From contig JAQFVV010000022.1 in NCBI GenBank assembly GCA_028023455.1, positions 10,993,100 to 11,057,099 of the forward strand: a stretch of DNA of 64,000 nt. Reading direction: 5' to 3'. Shown here piece after piece: positions 23,889 to 37,807 of the stretch. Under the pieces are notes generated by a model, which was not told the DNA's origin, ran no database searches, and saw nothing but the letters and a program-made list of their open reading frames with translations. The position numbers and the translations under genes are program-made. Numbering within the stretch: the stretch's first letter is position 1; the number at the start of each line of letters is the position of its first letter. This stretch comes from Epiperipatus broadwayi (lineage: Eukaryota > Onychophora > Udeonychophora > Euonychophora > Peripatidae).

Positions 23889-25590
23889 GATTCCAGTTAC
23901 TAAAGGGAGTTTGAATCATACAAGTATAACAGATTAATGTTTGTGATATGACTAAATCACTCCATTTTTTTTTAATTTAATAAATAAATATTAGGAAAAA
24001 CATGATTATATTTCCTGGTCAATCTAACCCTAAGTCATATACGATATGATATAAAAGAGAACTATAACTTGTGTCAGCTTTTATTTATTTGTTTCAGGCC
24101 AGTGTTCAGTGGACCATATTAGCTGAAAACACAATCATAAGATTAATTAATAAAGATTGAATTTTCTTTATAATTACAACTTTTTATCTAGTTTCCAATT
24201 ATGGAGATTTAGTAAATTAATTATACATGTATTAGCATTCATACATGGAGGAATCTAAATAATGAAGATTGCTGAATGTAAATTATCCCATAGACTTAAT
24301 AAACAAGTAAATACATACTATAAATACAAAATTATTTATTAATACCCTACAGAATATTATTAAACATTAACATATAGATATAACATTACACAGAATAAAT
24401 ATAGGGAACACATATTCTTAATTATAAATTTAATTATGTATTTTGTTAGCAGTAATAAAGTTTAGTCCATCTATCTTATTAGTTTGTTAAAAGTTTATAT
24501 TAGTTCAGATAACTATTAAAGTTAGGTATAAAGTTCTCATTAATCTTACCCATTATTTTTTTGAATGGGATGGCTGATATAATAGGTGTACATCATGGCC
24601 TTGGGTTTCTTATTTCTATGAACTATGAAATCTGTTATGTCTATTTGAAGTGTTGTTTCTCTCATTAGCTTGCTAGAGTTCTGGTGTTATGCAGACATGG
24701 TATTTTGAATCAAGGAATTTTCTGCAGGTAAAAACAAACATGTGGGAAAACATTTTTCTACAGCTTTCTGGAACTTTCTCTGTGATACACTACTCAATGA
24801 AAAAATATATCAGTCTAATTTGCAGAATTCACAAACAATAATAATGGAGCAAAGAAAGAATGAATCAAAGTTCTCAGGGTCACCTTTTTATATCACTCTG
24901 ATTACACCATGCAAGTGCCTATTCACACTTTTCTTTATTTCTTCAGAAATTTAATTTTCCCACACAGCTTATTTTTTGGCATCCATTGATTACTCTGGTT
25001 ATCACAAGGTGGCACTACTATATGGAGAGTTTTGCCTGTTTTCTAACAGTTATGTGCTAGCATGAGATGGTGATCATGTGATGTTTAGTGGTTTAACAGC
25101 TTATTTTTATTACAATTAATTTACAATATAATCATAACTTACATAGAATACATGATTTTATTCTATCTTTAATAAAGCATTAATTTTTGGTTGTGGATTA
25201 ACATAATTTTATCAATCAAAATAAATGAATACTTTACAAAATTTAAACATGTTTTGATTTTATACAATCTCTAACTTTTTTCTTTTACTAAATTCTTATT
25301 GATCAACATTCTGATCGGCCATATTTAATTAGGGAGATGAAACATCACATCTTCCTCTCTAATTACAGTGAATTATCCTTTTTACTTATCTTAAAAAAAT
25401 CTACATGTACGTTTCCTTTGATTATCAGGGTAGTTATAATAAAATAATAAATCTTGTTTATTAAATGAAAAAAATACATTTTTTAATATATTATATTTTA
25501 TAAAATATACTTTCCTCTCAGAAATCTTTTTTCATAGTAGAATGCAAACACATGTTGTACCAAGAATAAGGGTACAATATCTCCATAATC
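23889..25590. repeat. 1.6-kb dispersed repeat, copy 1 (possible LTR)
   Basis: This block matches 35993-37590 in direct orientation along its whole length with clear divergence. Shared landmarks include TTACTAAAGGG near the left end, TTTATTTATTTGTTTCAGGC, GGTATTTTGAATCAAGG-like words and CATAGTAGAATG near the right end. Copy 1 alone contains the inserted hammerhead-family unit at 24977-25095. A minus-strand Ty3/gypsy pol lies between the two copies, so they could be its LTRs (internal region about 10.4 kb, itself containing other insertions). I could not find matching TG...CA ends, so an independent repeat or segmental duplication is equally possible. Confidence 0.7.
24977..25095 (+). mobile_element. 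5'-truncated hammerhead-family unit, copy D, with 13-bp TSD
   Basis: Contains only the 3' part of the unit: GGCATCCATTGATTACTCTG through GTTTTGCCTGTTTT to GATCATGTGATGTTTAGTGG. It is flanked by the perfect 13-bp direct repeat ACAGCTTATTTTT at 24964-24976 and 25096-25108. The paralogous copy at 37103-37115 has a single GGCTTATTTTT at the equivalent place, i.e. an empty site. This defines the 3' end of the unit and shows insertion by a TSD-making, 5'-truncating mechanism. Confidence 0.9.
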
Positions 25591-25839
25591 AAGAGAAAGA
25601 ATCAAAATTGTGATAACCTTAGTCAATTTTATTCTCAATTTATCATTTGTTAAAAAAACACTTTCAAAATAAATTCTTTCATTTAATAGTTAAGTTACTA
25701 TGGTGACGATTCAAGGACTTACTAGTGATAATAATTTATCTTTTATGTAAAACTTACATTATGCTGGCCATGTTTAATGAGCTTGCTAGCTAATAATTAT
25801 TTTATATAAAACTACTACATTAAGTTGACTACATTTTTT

Positions 25840-28800
25840 AAAATGGTTTAAGCAAATGGGCATTGTAAGTACTCTTTTTACCTCTTTCATTTGCTACTGT
25901 GAAGGCATTCAAACAATTTTGTTTCATGATCTGATAAGAGGCATCATACAAGTCTTGTACTTTTTTAAAGATATGTTTCTCCAATTGGCTAGTAGGCATA
26001 ACTCGGACCCATATCTTTCTTGAAAGTTGTGTAACACCAGACCCTTTCTATATTTTCTTTGTTCTGCTTTCTGTTTCAACTTGTATGTGCCTTGCCATTG
26101 GTCTAATATACTTCGGTATGCTCAAGTATACTAGGCAGTTTAGTTTATATAATGTAAGAACTGGACAATCAAAATGCAATCTGATAGATGCAAATCCAGT
26201 GAACTTATTGGTAGTCCAGTTTGATAATAGTTAAGGACCTGAGGCAGCTGTTTTACCCTTCCGCTATGGTTAGAGGACACATATATCTGAAATAACTGAC
26301 CTAGTTCTGTCTTAACTTGTTATCATGGGTTGGATTGAGAGTTACATATGGATGCCAGAATATGGCTAATTCTCTTTCCTCCCACTCTCATCATTCAGTG
26401 GACACAAAGGGGGTACCATGATCAGGCATAATAGCCCCAGATTTTCCTACTATGGAAAAGTGCTGTGACTCTAGTGTTCATATAGTATTCTGAGCATTGG
26501 CCTGGGATATGTTACCATAAGTTTGATAGTTGCATCGTATGTGACCAATAAATACTACATCCTTTGAAAGGAAAGCAAAGGTCTGTAAAAGTTGATGGAT
26601 AACAATTCATTGGGTTTCTGAGGAATAAAAGAGTTTAATGACTGACCCCTCATAAGACTTGTTTATGAATTTTGTCCTTTGTCAAGTCTCCCACCCATTT
26701 AATACAGACACTACTTTAGACCTCATCCTTGGCCAGTAAAATCAGGTTTTTGAGAGATTTTCGACTTTATTTGCCCCATAATGTCCATATAAACAATAAG
26801 TATACATATCCAAATCTCCAGATCTTTGAGCACAACCAGTATCCAATTATTACAATTTACATCAGTCAGATATTGTATTTCTTTTATTAGATACCATGCT
26901 TGAAGATTTCTAACTTAATTTTCTTCCTTTATCATTTTGTTATACTACTTCATCTCTAGGCAACCAATAATTTCTTGATATTGAGAATTTTGTTTTTGTT
27001 TGTCCAGATGTTGTAAATCTTTCTCCATGAATTTATCAACTTATAGCCTGATGTTAGCCATGCACACATATTCCATCTGTGGGTGAAAGTCACCGAATTT
27101 AGATTACGACTCAATATGTTGGACACTACATTTTCTAATCCCTTACAATATTTAATGGTACAGTTAAACTCTTGCAGAAACAGGATACAATGGATCAGCT
27201 GTTATTAGTTAAGTAGCTGTGGTTGAGGAATTCCAAACTTTTGTGGTCCATATCAATGATCACCTCAGATTCTAAAAGAAACTACTGAAATTTCTCAAAT
27301 GCCCACACCATGACCAGTGCTCCTTTCTCAATGTCTGAGTAATTAATTTTCGGGCCTTTCAATGGCCTGCTAATAAAATACAGCACTCCAGGACTCTCAC
27401 CCTCCTGAATTTGTGTAATAAAATAGCTCCCACTCCATATCCACTGCTGTTTGTTTGTACAATAAATGATTTTAAATGGGGGCATGTCAAGGTCACTTGC
27501 TGGAGAAATTATTCCTTAATTCATTCAAGACCTCCATCCTCCTCTATTGCCCATTTCCAGGGTGCATTCTTTCACAATAATTGTAACAGTGGCTCCATGT
27601 CCATCACAAAATTTCCATAGAATTTATTATAGAAATTACACAACTTGAAAAATAATCTAATCAGTGTTTTCATACAGAGTGTGGGGAAATCCTTTATTGC
27701 ATAGATTATTTCAAGAGTGTGATTTAATATGCTTGCTACTGACAAGGTGTCCCAGAAATATTTCTTCAGCAGCTATATAGTTTTTCTGCATGTTAATTTG
27801 GACCCTTTTAGTCTTATACTCTTGGAAAAATATTTTTAAATGGTGGAGATGTTCTGTCATATTACTGGATGAAATGATTATATTATTCATGTAAACAGTG
27901 ACTAAATTCTTAATATCAGGTGGTAATACTTGGCCCAAACATTTGAAGAGTGGTGCACCACTATTTTTAACCCAAAAGGCATTCTATTAATCTGGTATGA
28001 ATTCCCATTGTATCAGAACACCATGCATTGACAGTCTGCAGGATATGTTTTATTTGCCAATAACTGGAAGTCATATCCAATGTGGTAAAAATGGTTTTCT
28101 CTTTAAATTTGATCAGAAAATCATTAATGGGTAAAGGAATATTTTAGTTTGGCAAGATAATTCAATTCAATTGCCTAGCATCTAAACAAAGCCTACTGGA
28201 ATTATCCTTAGTTTTATGATCACCAGAGAGTTGTTATATGATCCCTTAGATATCATTCCCCATTTCATCACTTGAAATGACTGCTTTTCCACATCCTCTC
28301 TATACTAATGTGGCGCTGTTTATATGATCATGTCTGATATGGTAGGTTCCTATGTTCCACTCTTTTATAATCTCAGACGTTAGAAAAAATAGACATGTAT
28401 CGAAAAAAGATCGAATCTATTTTGCCATTTCCTTTTTTTTACAAAAATTCTCTAAGCTTGACAGCCACTTCCTGCCACTCTGCACTGTGTTGCATACAAC
28501 ATACCTCAATGGATTGGCACAAATCTTGAGGCTAGAAAGTTACAACCTCCCTTTCACAAGTAACCTTACAAGTTTTGTAATTCATTATGCATCCGTCTTG
28601 TGGATAAAATCAGAACCTAATATTAAATCATGTACTAATCCTTTTAGGATTAGTAACACATGAGGTATATATCTTTTTACCACTATTATTTGTACTAATA
28701 CTTGCTTGGTACCTAAGTGGGCCTCTTTGCCATTTGCTAGTCATCTGCACTGATTTCACAAGGAGAGTTTGAATATTAAGGTCTTGGTTGATCATACATT

Positions 28801-29160
28801 TATATATAGTCTATCTGAATGCCTGAGGAAAATAGGTACAAATCAAGTTTATCTACTTCATGGCCAGGTATATCTTATTTCTCTGCTTCCCATTAGGCCT
28901 TAGATTGGCCCCAAATCTGATGAGGTGATGGCTGATGTTTCTCTTTTTTCTATATTGCCTACTGGCTTTCTCTACTTTTTTATGCCATGGGTGATGCTGT
29001 CCATCTCTTTTGTTCTCCTTTATGGCAATCTCTTTGACCCTTTTTACTACACTCTCTTCGAAGACCTTTTGATTCTCTTTCTTTTCTTACCATTTGTCTA
29101 TCATTACAGCCTTGAATTTCTTCATTAACTCCTTAAACATTTTAAGTATTACTGGCAAAG
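25840..29160 (-). pseudogene. Ty3/gypsy pol remnant (protease-RT-RNase H-integrase)
   Basis: Minus-strand order is canonical. A highly charged gag-like stretch lies at about 28850-29160. The protease C-terminus (HDLILGSDFIHKTDA) is near 28590-28680. RT follows at 27710-28230, with LDMTSSYWQI (motif A), NRMPFG (motif B region) and NLVTVYMNNIIISSS, where the catalytic YMDD has become YMNN (27882-27893). RNase H follows at 27282-27480 (GVLYFISRPLKGPKINYSDIE gives the usual YISR...NYS-EKE pattern). The integrase zinc region is near 26690-26790 (HYGANKVENLSKT). The integrase core is at 26330-26640, with a DHGTPF block at 26403-26423. The C-terminal region runs down to about 25840. Frameshifts and stops are frequent. 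Both catalytic Asp residues of the RT are lost. Confidence 0.85.
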
Positions 29161-31270
29161 TAACCTCTTTTTTTCTTTATCGCTGTCTTCTGACATCACA
29201 TCTCTAATTGTTTTGCTGCTTTTTAATCTCTTATATACATATACTATTTTTATTTTATTTTATGCTGATAACTCATATATATATATATATATACACACAC
29301 ACAATTGATTTTACTTTCTGGCAATAATTTATATATATATGCTATATTTTTATTTTCTGCTAATAAGTCATATATTATACTGACTATAATTTCTGGTAAA
29401 AGTCAAAAACATTTTTTTTTTCTTTTTACATTAATTCTCTAGCTCACATTAAAACTGTTTAGTATGTCAATTAATATTATACTCCCCCCCCCCCATCACA
29501 ATTGCTCTTTGATTCTTAATTTCACCATCTATTTGCCTATTTTAATCCCCATGCTAAAATACATCAACAGAATAAACATACAACTGACAAACACACAAAA
29601 AAAAAACATTTAAAAACAACTATGACCTATCTCAGGTTATGAGTTTTATTTTCATAGCCTCACTTTAGGTCATTGTACCAAGTAAAAGTCTTATGTTGAA
29701 ACATCATTGTACAGGGTCATAACTTTTTCATCTATTATTTTTTTATATTTATATTCTAACTGGGTAAAAACAATAACATCTATACCATTATATGAGAGAC
29801 TCTTATAGTAAACAAATGATCTGTAAAAATAAAGTGGCTATGTTAATGGTGGGTTAGTTATGAAGAATTCAACTGCAGATATATGCAGTTAAGACAAAGA
29901 AAGAAATTAAAAATAATAAAATAAATCATTATAAATAAATAACTTGGGAAGAGAGGAAAACTGCAATCATTCCCTAATCAATAATATAGAATAAAATAGA
30001 TTTCTCACTTTATCAAAAACACATTCTCTGAGCTATAAACATTTGCACTTTTAAAACACTATCTTCTTATTGGTTCTCACATCTTCTCTAATTTCTTATA
30101 AAATGTTATACAAATCAATTGCCAATATGATCTGAAATGAATTCTACTCTTGCAGAGTAAAATAGAAGTGAAAAGTATTTTTCTTATGGTACAATTGAAA
30201 ACAAAGTTCTTCTTATGCCACAACACAGTTATAATAGCAATAATAATTAATAACTTTTAAATAAATAATAATAATGATGATCTCAGGGTTCTTTTCTCTA
30301 TCTTTGGGAAGTGCTCTATGCTCTGGTGTTGTCACACATGTCTGGCATTTTTGGTAGGCTATAGGAGACATTCACTTCACTTGAAGGTTAATGGGTCCTA
30401 ACATCAAATAACAACAATTATAATTACTTAAAGAAGTGATAAATATGACTAATAATGAAACAAAACAGTCACATAAAATTTGGAATAACTTAGCCTTTTA
30501 TCCAGGATATATCAGCTAGAATAATAGAAAGATAAGGATATCTTTTATATCCCTCCATCATCCATGACAACCCAATAAAATAATTACAACTAATTATTTT
30601 CAAAATTTGACTAAGAAAATAAATGGAATGATGTGCAGTCAGAATTAATAATGTGAAATAAAAATTCATTTCAATGTCAAATAAATGTTTAATCTGAGTT
30701 TTGCAATTCTTATTTTTACTGGAAACTCCCCTAAAATAATTATAATCAAAATGAAGTGTTAGGAACTGCATAAAATTGCTCATCTGGCATATTGAGATTT
30801 CTGAATTTGAAATAGTTTAGGACTGAAGAAAAACACTTTGCAAATATTTTGCAAACACACACATACTTTGCATATAGAAAATAAACCAATAATGAAAATT
30901 GAATAAAATATTATAATTTATTAATAACACAGAATAAAAAAAATACACAATCTTTGTTAAATGCTACAACTCAATATAGGCATTGTTATCAAAATGCATA
31001 GTGGCATGTATTATATTCTGCTAGTGCTTTTATTTTTAATATAAATACAAGTGAGACGAGTATTTGAGCTACAGATGCTCTTTGCAAGAATATAGAAAGA
31101 AAATAATACATTCCTATAAGTTTGGAATTAAAATATTAACTTAAAGTAACTAGCTTCAATATACAGTTAATAAACTGCTAAGCTGTTTTTTTTAAAAACT
31201 TGTAAGTCACATTAAACAAACGCTTAATGTTAATGGAAAAAATAATAACAGCTTCAAATTTAAATTTTAT
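29161..31270. other. no recognisable gene
   Basis: Contains a TA/CA microsatellite at 29275-29303 and a run of 11 C at 29484-29494. A minus open frame at 30490-30783 has no recognisable domain. Part of this may be the 5' region of the Ty3/gypsy element to its left. Confidence 0.45.
29275..29303. repeat. TA/CA microsatellite
   Basis: An (AT)n run passes into (AC)n. Simple repeat. Confidence 0.9.
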
Positions 31271-31356
31271 AGATAGTCTATGAACTGGGTTCAAACTACT
31301 ACTCTTATCTAATAGATAGTCTATGAACTGGGTTCAAACTACTACTCTTATCTAAA
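31271..31356. repeat. perfect 43-bp tandem duplication
   Basis: Two identical 43-bp units start at 31271 and 31314, each containing CTATGAACTGGGTTCAAACT. Identity indicates a recent slippage or duplication in otherwise old sequence. The GGGTTCAAAC word resembles a B-box, but no tRNA fold surrounds it. Confidence 0.9.
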
Positions 31357-31959
31357 ATATTAAACTCTATTATTGATGAGTTAATTAAATTATGGATTAT
31401 AATTCAAGAAAACTATGAATAGGTATGGTTCATTTAGCAGAAGTCATACACATAAATAAATATTTAACTTAATGTCCACATAAAAATAATAATAGATATT
31501 TTAACTATAAATTACATACAATTCCAGCGATGAATATTTCTCAGATGCTGATGAAAATAAAAACATTATGTATGAGTATTCCCTTTAAATAACTAAGCGT
31601 TTAAAATTAAATCTATTCAATTGGTTTGCTTGTGAACCACTAGCAAAGCTCAGTAGTTCACAATACAGATATTGATCCAAATCGTGAAGACACTGCAAAC
31701 AACAAAGTGCACCCTGAGGAATAAACACTTCAAATCTAACATCTATTCTTGTCATAACTTTTAAATATCACAATAATCTACACCTTCTGTGGTGGAAAAA
31801 TATATTTTAAATTCACATGAGGGACACAACATACTAAGTAATCTCTGCATAGTAAAATACTTTACTAAAAGAATTTGGTGGTCTCCAAGCCTATCTCTCA
31901 GGCAAAAATGTAGGGGTGGACTATGTCTCACAATCTAATGGAAAAGGAACACACACTAA

Positions 31960-32110
31960 AGATAATCCTCTCCTGGGATTAAGCTACATTAGCTATACTA
32001 AAATATATAAACTCTAGATAGTCCTCTCCATGGGACTTGGCCACATTGGCTACAAAATATACTATAATACTATATCAAAAATAATCCTCTCATGGAAAAT
32101 AAGTTACTAT
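31960..32110. repeat. degenerate tandem repeat, about 56-65 bp x 2.5
   Basis: Units start AGATAATCCTCTCCTGGGAT, AGATAGTCCTCTCCATGGGA and AAATAATCCTCTCATGG, and the first two continue with CTACATTAGC or CCACATTGGC. No coding capacity. Confidence 0.65.
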
Positions 32111-34718
32111 GGGGAGAGCATCTCCATCCCATAAAACACAATACCTACCAAATCTAACATAGTCTAGATAGTCAAATATCACTAATAATAATTAATAAAT
32201 TTACATTAAAAATGCATACACTAATCAATATCTGAAACCAATGAATGAAAATGCACATATGTCAGTCAAATGACTGTAAGAGATATGCAAGATAATATAA
32301 CAAATGCTAACTTTAAGCAAGGAATATTCAACAGCAACATATGACATAAAACTTATATTAAAATAAAGTGGATGTACTACTAAAGAATAATTAATTAAAA
32401 TAATTAATTAACGAAATAGAAATTCCATAGAAATTTTATATGAAAAATGTGCTATTACAGCATAAAAATATACACTTCTGATAAATTTAAAATACTAGAT
32501 TTACCTGTTAAAGATATATAACAAATATTTTAAATATCTGACATGCAAGATTATTATCTCCAGTTACACGTAAAATAAACCATATATAATTTACCGGTAT
32601 AACTTCATATCAAAATATAAATTTTACTTAAAATAATGGTAGGAATGCCTACCTATTTGCTACAAAACCCTTAAAATATTATATAATAAATGTAAATCTT
32701 AACATACATCAACATTAAAAAAATAAAATAAATTTTACCAAATACATTTCTTTAAAACCTTAGCTCTTTAGCTGAGCTTTTTTCTTGCTGAGCTACCCGT
32801 CAAGGTAAAGAGAATTCTTCTTAAATCAATGTCCAAAAAAAAAAAAAACAAAGTGCTTGAAATAATCAAAACACATTTTTTTATTTAATGAAGATTTTTT
32901 CTTCCTTTGGCAGTTGTAACATTTTAAAAAGAAATATAGTAGAAATGAAGCTTAACTAAATCTTAACTTTAATGACGAAGATTGGATCCAACAGACAAAT
33001 ATTCATAACCTGAAGACAAGCATGAATATTATTAAAAAAATAGAAATATGATATAAACTAGCTGAAACATTATCAGATATTTGCAAGTTTTCCGGAAATT
33101 AAAATGAGCACCGCGATCGGAAATAAACGAAGCTATAAGGATTCCATTATAATTTTTGTAAAGCACACAACTAAATTTCATTTCTAGGTCACTGAAGACA
33201 CATTATTAAGCAGTTTTCTTAAATCTTAACACTTTAATTTTAAAGAGTTCATCTTCTTTCTTTTAAAGAACACATGTGTATATCTTCTCTTTAAAGTATA
33301 CAGCATGTAATAGATATATTAATAACTAGTAAAATGAAAAAATTACTATTCTATGAATTCCTTCCATTAGGATAAAAATTTCCATAGTTGCCTGTTAAGA
33401 CTGCATAAACAAATGTCATCTTTAAACACATATACCAACTAGTAATACATTTTCTTTTCCTTTAATATCAACTTTTAGAAAAATTATAACTTTTAATTCA
33501 GCCGTCAGCATATGTCAAATTTTTCTCTCCAAACGAAGAGCCCAAGTAAAAATAGCAAATTTATTATAGTCTATTTGACATGTAATTATTTTTCTGAATA
33601 AACTGAATAATTATAAAATTAACTGAATATATCGGTTTCGTAATTGGCAGACGCAGACAATGTAATATTTTTAAAAATACGTTTAGTTTTTTTAAAAATC
33701 CTTTTCCTCCTATACATAATAAATACTATTAAATAAAGATAAACAAGTAAATAGTCTGTTTTAACTTTAAAAGTTCTTATGCTTCCTGGTTTAACTGAAT
33801 GCATAGTTTCAATTATAACTTGCTTTAAATTTGCCATTCTAAGTTTAAAAATCTAAATTCCCTCAACACATTAGCTTATAACCACAGAAAGTTTATAATT
33901 GAAGAAAGCAATAGAAACAAAATGTCTTAAAAATATTTACCTAGACTTTCATTGTAGACTGAAGTAATATAGTATTAATAATTTACTACTGTTTATTAGA
34001 AAATAATAAAAGTTATAAAAATTTATTAATTTAATGATGCAGTGAACTGATGATTTCATGGACAGAGGAAGGGAAAAAGCAGACACCCAACAAAAAAATG
34101 AACTGAATATTTATAGCCAATTTGACAGATGTCGAATTAATTAATTCCTCCCCTCAACCACCAGTATCACTTAAGGTAAAAATGCAATTTACAATGCAGA
34201 ACTGATTACATAAAAATTATATAATTGATTACAATCACGTGGGCCATCAAGGTCAATTGAAATGTATTACATTACTATTTAATATATTAAAATAATAAAA
34301 ATTAAACCAGACAATAATTATTTGTGATTATAATTAAAGATAAAATTATTATCTTTTTATTAAATAAACCTATCAGAAGTGTTAAAATATTATTTAATTC
34401 TTAATTAACTGAAATTTATGTTAATATTTTTTTTATTTTAAAACACTTTTTTAAAAATACTTATGCAAACACATAAAAAATAAACTAAAAATATTTGCAT
34501 GCATATTAATTTTTCCATGTACACACACATATTTTACAGAAAGTTAATGTTATGTTTAAATTGACTTTATTTAATGCTAATTAGCTTACCTTAATTTAAT
34601 AACTTTACTATTATATAACTAATTGCAATTTTTAAATATTTATAACAAACTATTTAATTAAACTATCACTGTCAATAAACTATTCAAAAATAACTGACTT
34701 TAAGTAATTATTATAATA
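32111..34718. other. no recognisable gene
   Basis: AT-rich, no repeat recognised within the window. A minus frame at 33619-33837 shows only basic and hydrophobic residues without a domain I know. Confidence 0.45.
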
Positions 34719-35670
34719 TACCTGGGTCTCTTTTTACACGGATTTATTTAACGTGATTTTGAAGTTACACGATTCACGTTTATCCGGAAGTCGAACTCCG
34801 ATAATGAGATATTACTTTAAATAATAAATTTCACGTATTTACATCATATTGAAAGTAATAGCACATTATTGGAATTCGACTTTCATCTTAGTAATTTCAA
34901 TATTTTCAGTGTTTTATAATAGTAAGATTTTATGCAATAATGAAATTAAAATCATGATTTTCACATTTTATGTATACACACATTAAATTTTACAAGATTA
35001 TAATGTAAATTTGTTCAAACATTGTGCGTGTTAATTTTGCATTTTAAATCACATTCTGTTTTTGCTTTTTAAAAAGAACTTAATCAATTATTAATCATTT
35101 AGTGTCCGCAAGTTTATTTTTAAAAGGTGAGTAATAGCAGTGGGCACAATTAAAATTGAAAATTAAAAAATTAAAGACAAAAATAAGGATTTAATTTTTA
35201 GTTGTTAGATTAATTACTAATTACGTTGTCACCAAAAAACCATTAACACAACTTGAGAGTGACATTGGCGCTAGTTGTATTTCCTCTGATTTTTTACCAG
35301 TGTGCAAATGAACCTGTTTAATGGCAAATAGCGATAATAATTAAAACGTGTATAAAAAAATGTAAATTACTGTAAATTATGCATAAAAATATATTGTTTT
35401 GAATAAAATTAAATATTATAGTTAAAAAAAGTTTGTCTTGTATCAATTTTTTTCAAATTTGAAAATTTTTATTAGTCATATTTTATTTTCTTATTTTTTT
35501 TGCGCGAATTTTAAAGTAATTTTTCGTTGGTGCTTTGCTTTTACACGATTTTTGAAAAATCACAGTCCATATCCCCCCTTTTTCAAAATAAGTTACGTCT
35601 ATTTTTGTGCGATTTCATTTGTGCATGTTTTCTGAGGAACCTATCTATCGTGTAAAACAAGACCCAGGTG
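34719..35670. mobile_element. TA-flanked TIR element, copy 1 (non-autonomous)
   Basis: Begins TACCTGGGTCTCTTTTTACA and ends AAAACAAGACCCAGGTG, with TA on both outer sides (34717-34718 and 35671-35672). The ends are about 12-bp inverted repeats (CACCTGGGTCTT-like). The interior has no transposase. A second copy in opposite orientation is at 39199-40393. TA duplication with short TIRs suggests mobilisation by a Tc1/mariner-type transposase, but the TIR does not match a family I recognise. Confidence 0.8.
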
Positions 35671-35992
35671 TAATACTATTATATTTCTTTATCTAGCTAT
35701 GTTTCTTACAATTATTTAGAACTAAATAACAGCTTACTAAAATTTTAAGATTGTACTGGCTTACTATTATAACATTTTATTTAGAATAACCTGTCAATTT
35801 CTAAAATATGATACAGCATTGTAATAATACTGACTAAACTAACATAAACTATAGCTAGGCAAATTGGATAGCATACTTTATCAGTTAAATATTATTACTT
35901 TTATTTATTTCTTTATTTTTTTAGAATAACACCAATATTATGTACAAATAATATTAAATGAAAACCAAGTGCCAAAAGCACCAGGTTACAAT

Positions 35993-37590
35993 ATCGATCC
36001 CAATTACTAAAGGGGTTTGAATCATTTATATTATATATACAAGTACAACAGATTAACATTTGTGATATGACCAAATTGGTCCCTCCTTTTTAATTTAATA
36101 AATATTAGGAAAAATGTATTTCCTGGTCAATCTAATCCAGAATCATAATATATGGTATGATGTAAAAAAGAACTATAACTTGTGACAGCTTTTATTTATT
36201 TGTTTCAGGCACCAGTGTTCAGTAGACTGTAGGTTAATCAATAAAGATGGAATTTCCTTTATAATTACACTTTTTTATCTGGTTTTCATTTATGGAGATT
36301 TAGTAAATTAATTATGTGTACTAGCATTCATAAATGGGGGAATCTAAATAATGTTGTTTGCTGAATTTAAATTACCACATAGATTTATTAATAAGTACAT
36401 ACTATAAATACAAAATTATTTATTAATATTATCCTATTGAATATTATTAAACATTAACATATAGATACAACATAATATAGAATAGATATGTAACATATTC
36501 TTAATTACAGATTTAATTATGAATTCTCTAGCAATAATAAAGTTTAATTCATCCGTCTTATTAGTTCGTTAAAAGTTTATATTATTAGTTCAAATAGTCA
36601 TTAAAGTTAGGTATAGAGCTCTCATTAATCTTACCTATTATTTCTTTGAATGGGTTTAATGACTGATATAATAGACATATACCATTGCCATGGTTTTATT
36701 TCTACAAACTTTGAGATCCATTATATCCAATTGAAGGGTTGTTTTTCTTATTAGCTTTCTAGGATCCTGGTATTATGTAGGCATGACATTTTGAATCAAG
36801 GTATTCTCTTCACCTTAGGCTAGGAAGAAGGCATCAGTGATTATATCTGCTTAGCAGTGCATCTGGTGTGAATTATCCCTGCAGGTAAAAACAAATATGT
36901 GGTAAAACATTTTTCTATAGCTTTCTGAATCTTTTCATTATATGCCATTCAATGAAGAATACAGCACTGTAATTTTCAGAATTCATGAATATTAATGAAG
37001 CAAAGAAGGAATGAATCAAAGTTCTCAGATTTTGTCTTTGTCATGCAAATTTTTATTCACACTTTTCGGTTCTTTCTCTCTTCAAGGATTTCATTCTACT
37101 GCAAGGCTTATTTTTATTACAATTAATTCACAATGTTAATCACATACATACAGTACACAGTTTTATTTTATCTTAAGTATAGCATTCATTTTTAGTTTTT
37201 TGGACTAACATAATTTCATCAACCAAATTAAATGAACACTTTACAAAATTTAAACAAGGTTTGATTTTATACAATCTTTAAGTTTTTTTCTTTTTTCATT
37301 TACTAAGTTCCTATTGTAATCGATATTCCGCTATGTCATATTTAATAAGGGAGAAGAAATATCACACTTCCTTTCCTCTCTAATTACAGTGAATTATCCT
37401 TTTTTCTTATCTTAAAAAATTCTACATGTACATTATTTTTGATATCGGAGTAATTGTAACAAAAATAAATTATGTTTATTAAATAAATAAAAATCTATAT
37501 TTATTATAAAATATACTTTTCTCTCAGCAATCTTCTTTCATAGTAGAATGTTCAAACAAATGTTGTACCAAAAATAACAGTACAGTATAT
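35993..37590. repeat. 1.6-kb dispersed repeat, copy 2 (possible LTR)
   Basis: Direct-orientation counterpart of 23889-25590. It has a few extra bases (for example around 36820-36880) and lacks the hammerhead-family insertion, keeping the uninterrupted target at 37103-37115. It could be the 5' LTR of the minus-strand gypsy element, although the LTR ends were not resolved. Confidence 0.7.
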
Positions 37591-37807
37591 AAAAACATTT
37601 CCTTCTAGTCCTATCAAATACTCATTCATAAGCAGCAAATTTTTTGTTTTATCTAAATTAATTTTAAATCTTTTTTGTTCTTTCAGAAAGTGTATTATTG
37701 TTGTGGATATCAACTTTTTGGTACTACCATGTCAGCCGCTTGATGGCATTGATGCTAAGCAAAAACCCATAGATATAACATTCCTGGGACAGCACTGTTG
37801 ACTTCAT

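Noticed and set aside
28352-28663. 103-codon plus-strand frame
   Set aside because: It lies antisense to the gypsy protease to RT region, which has the recognisable motifs.
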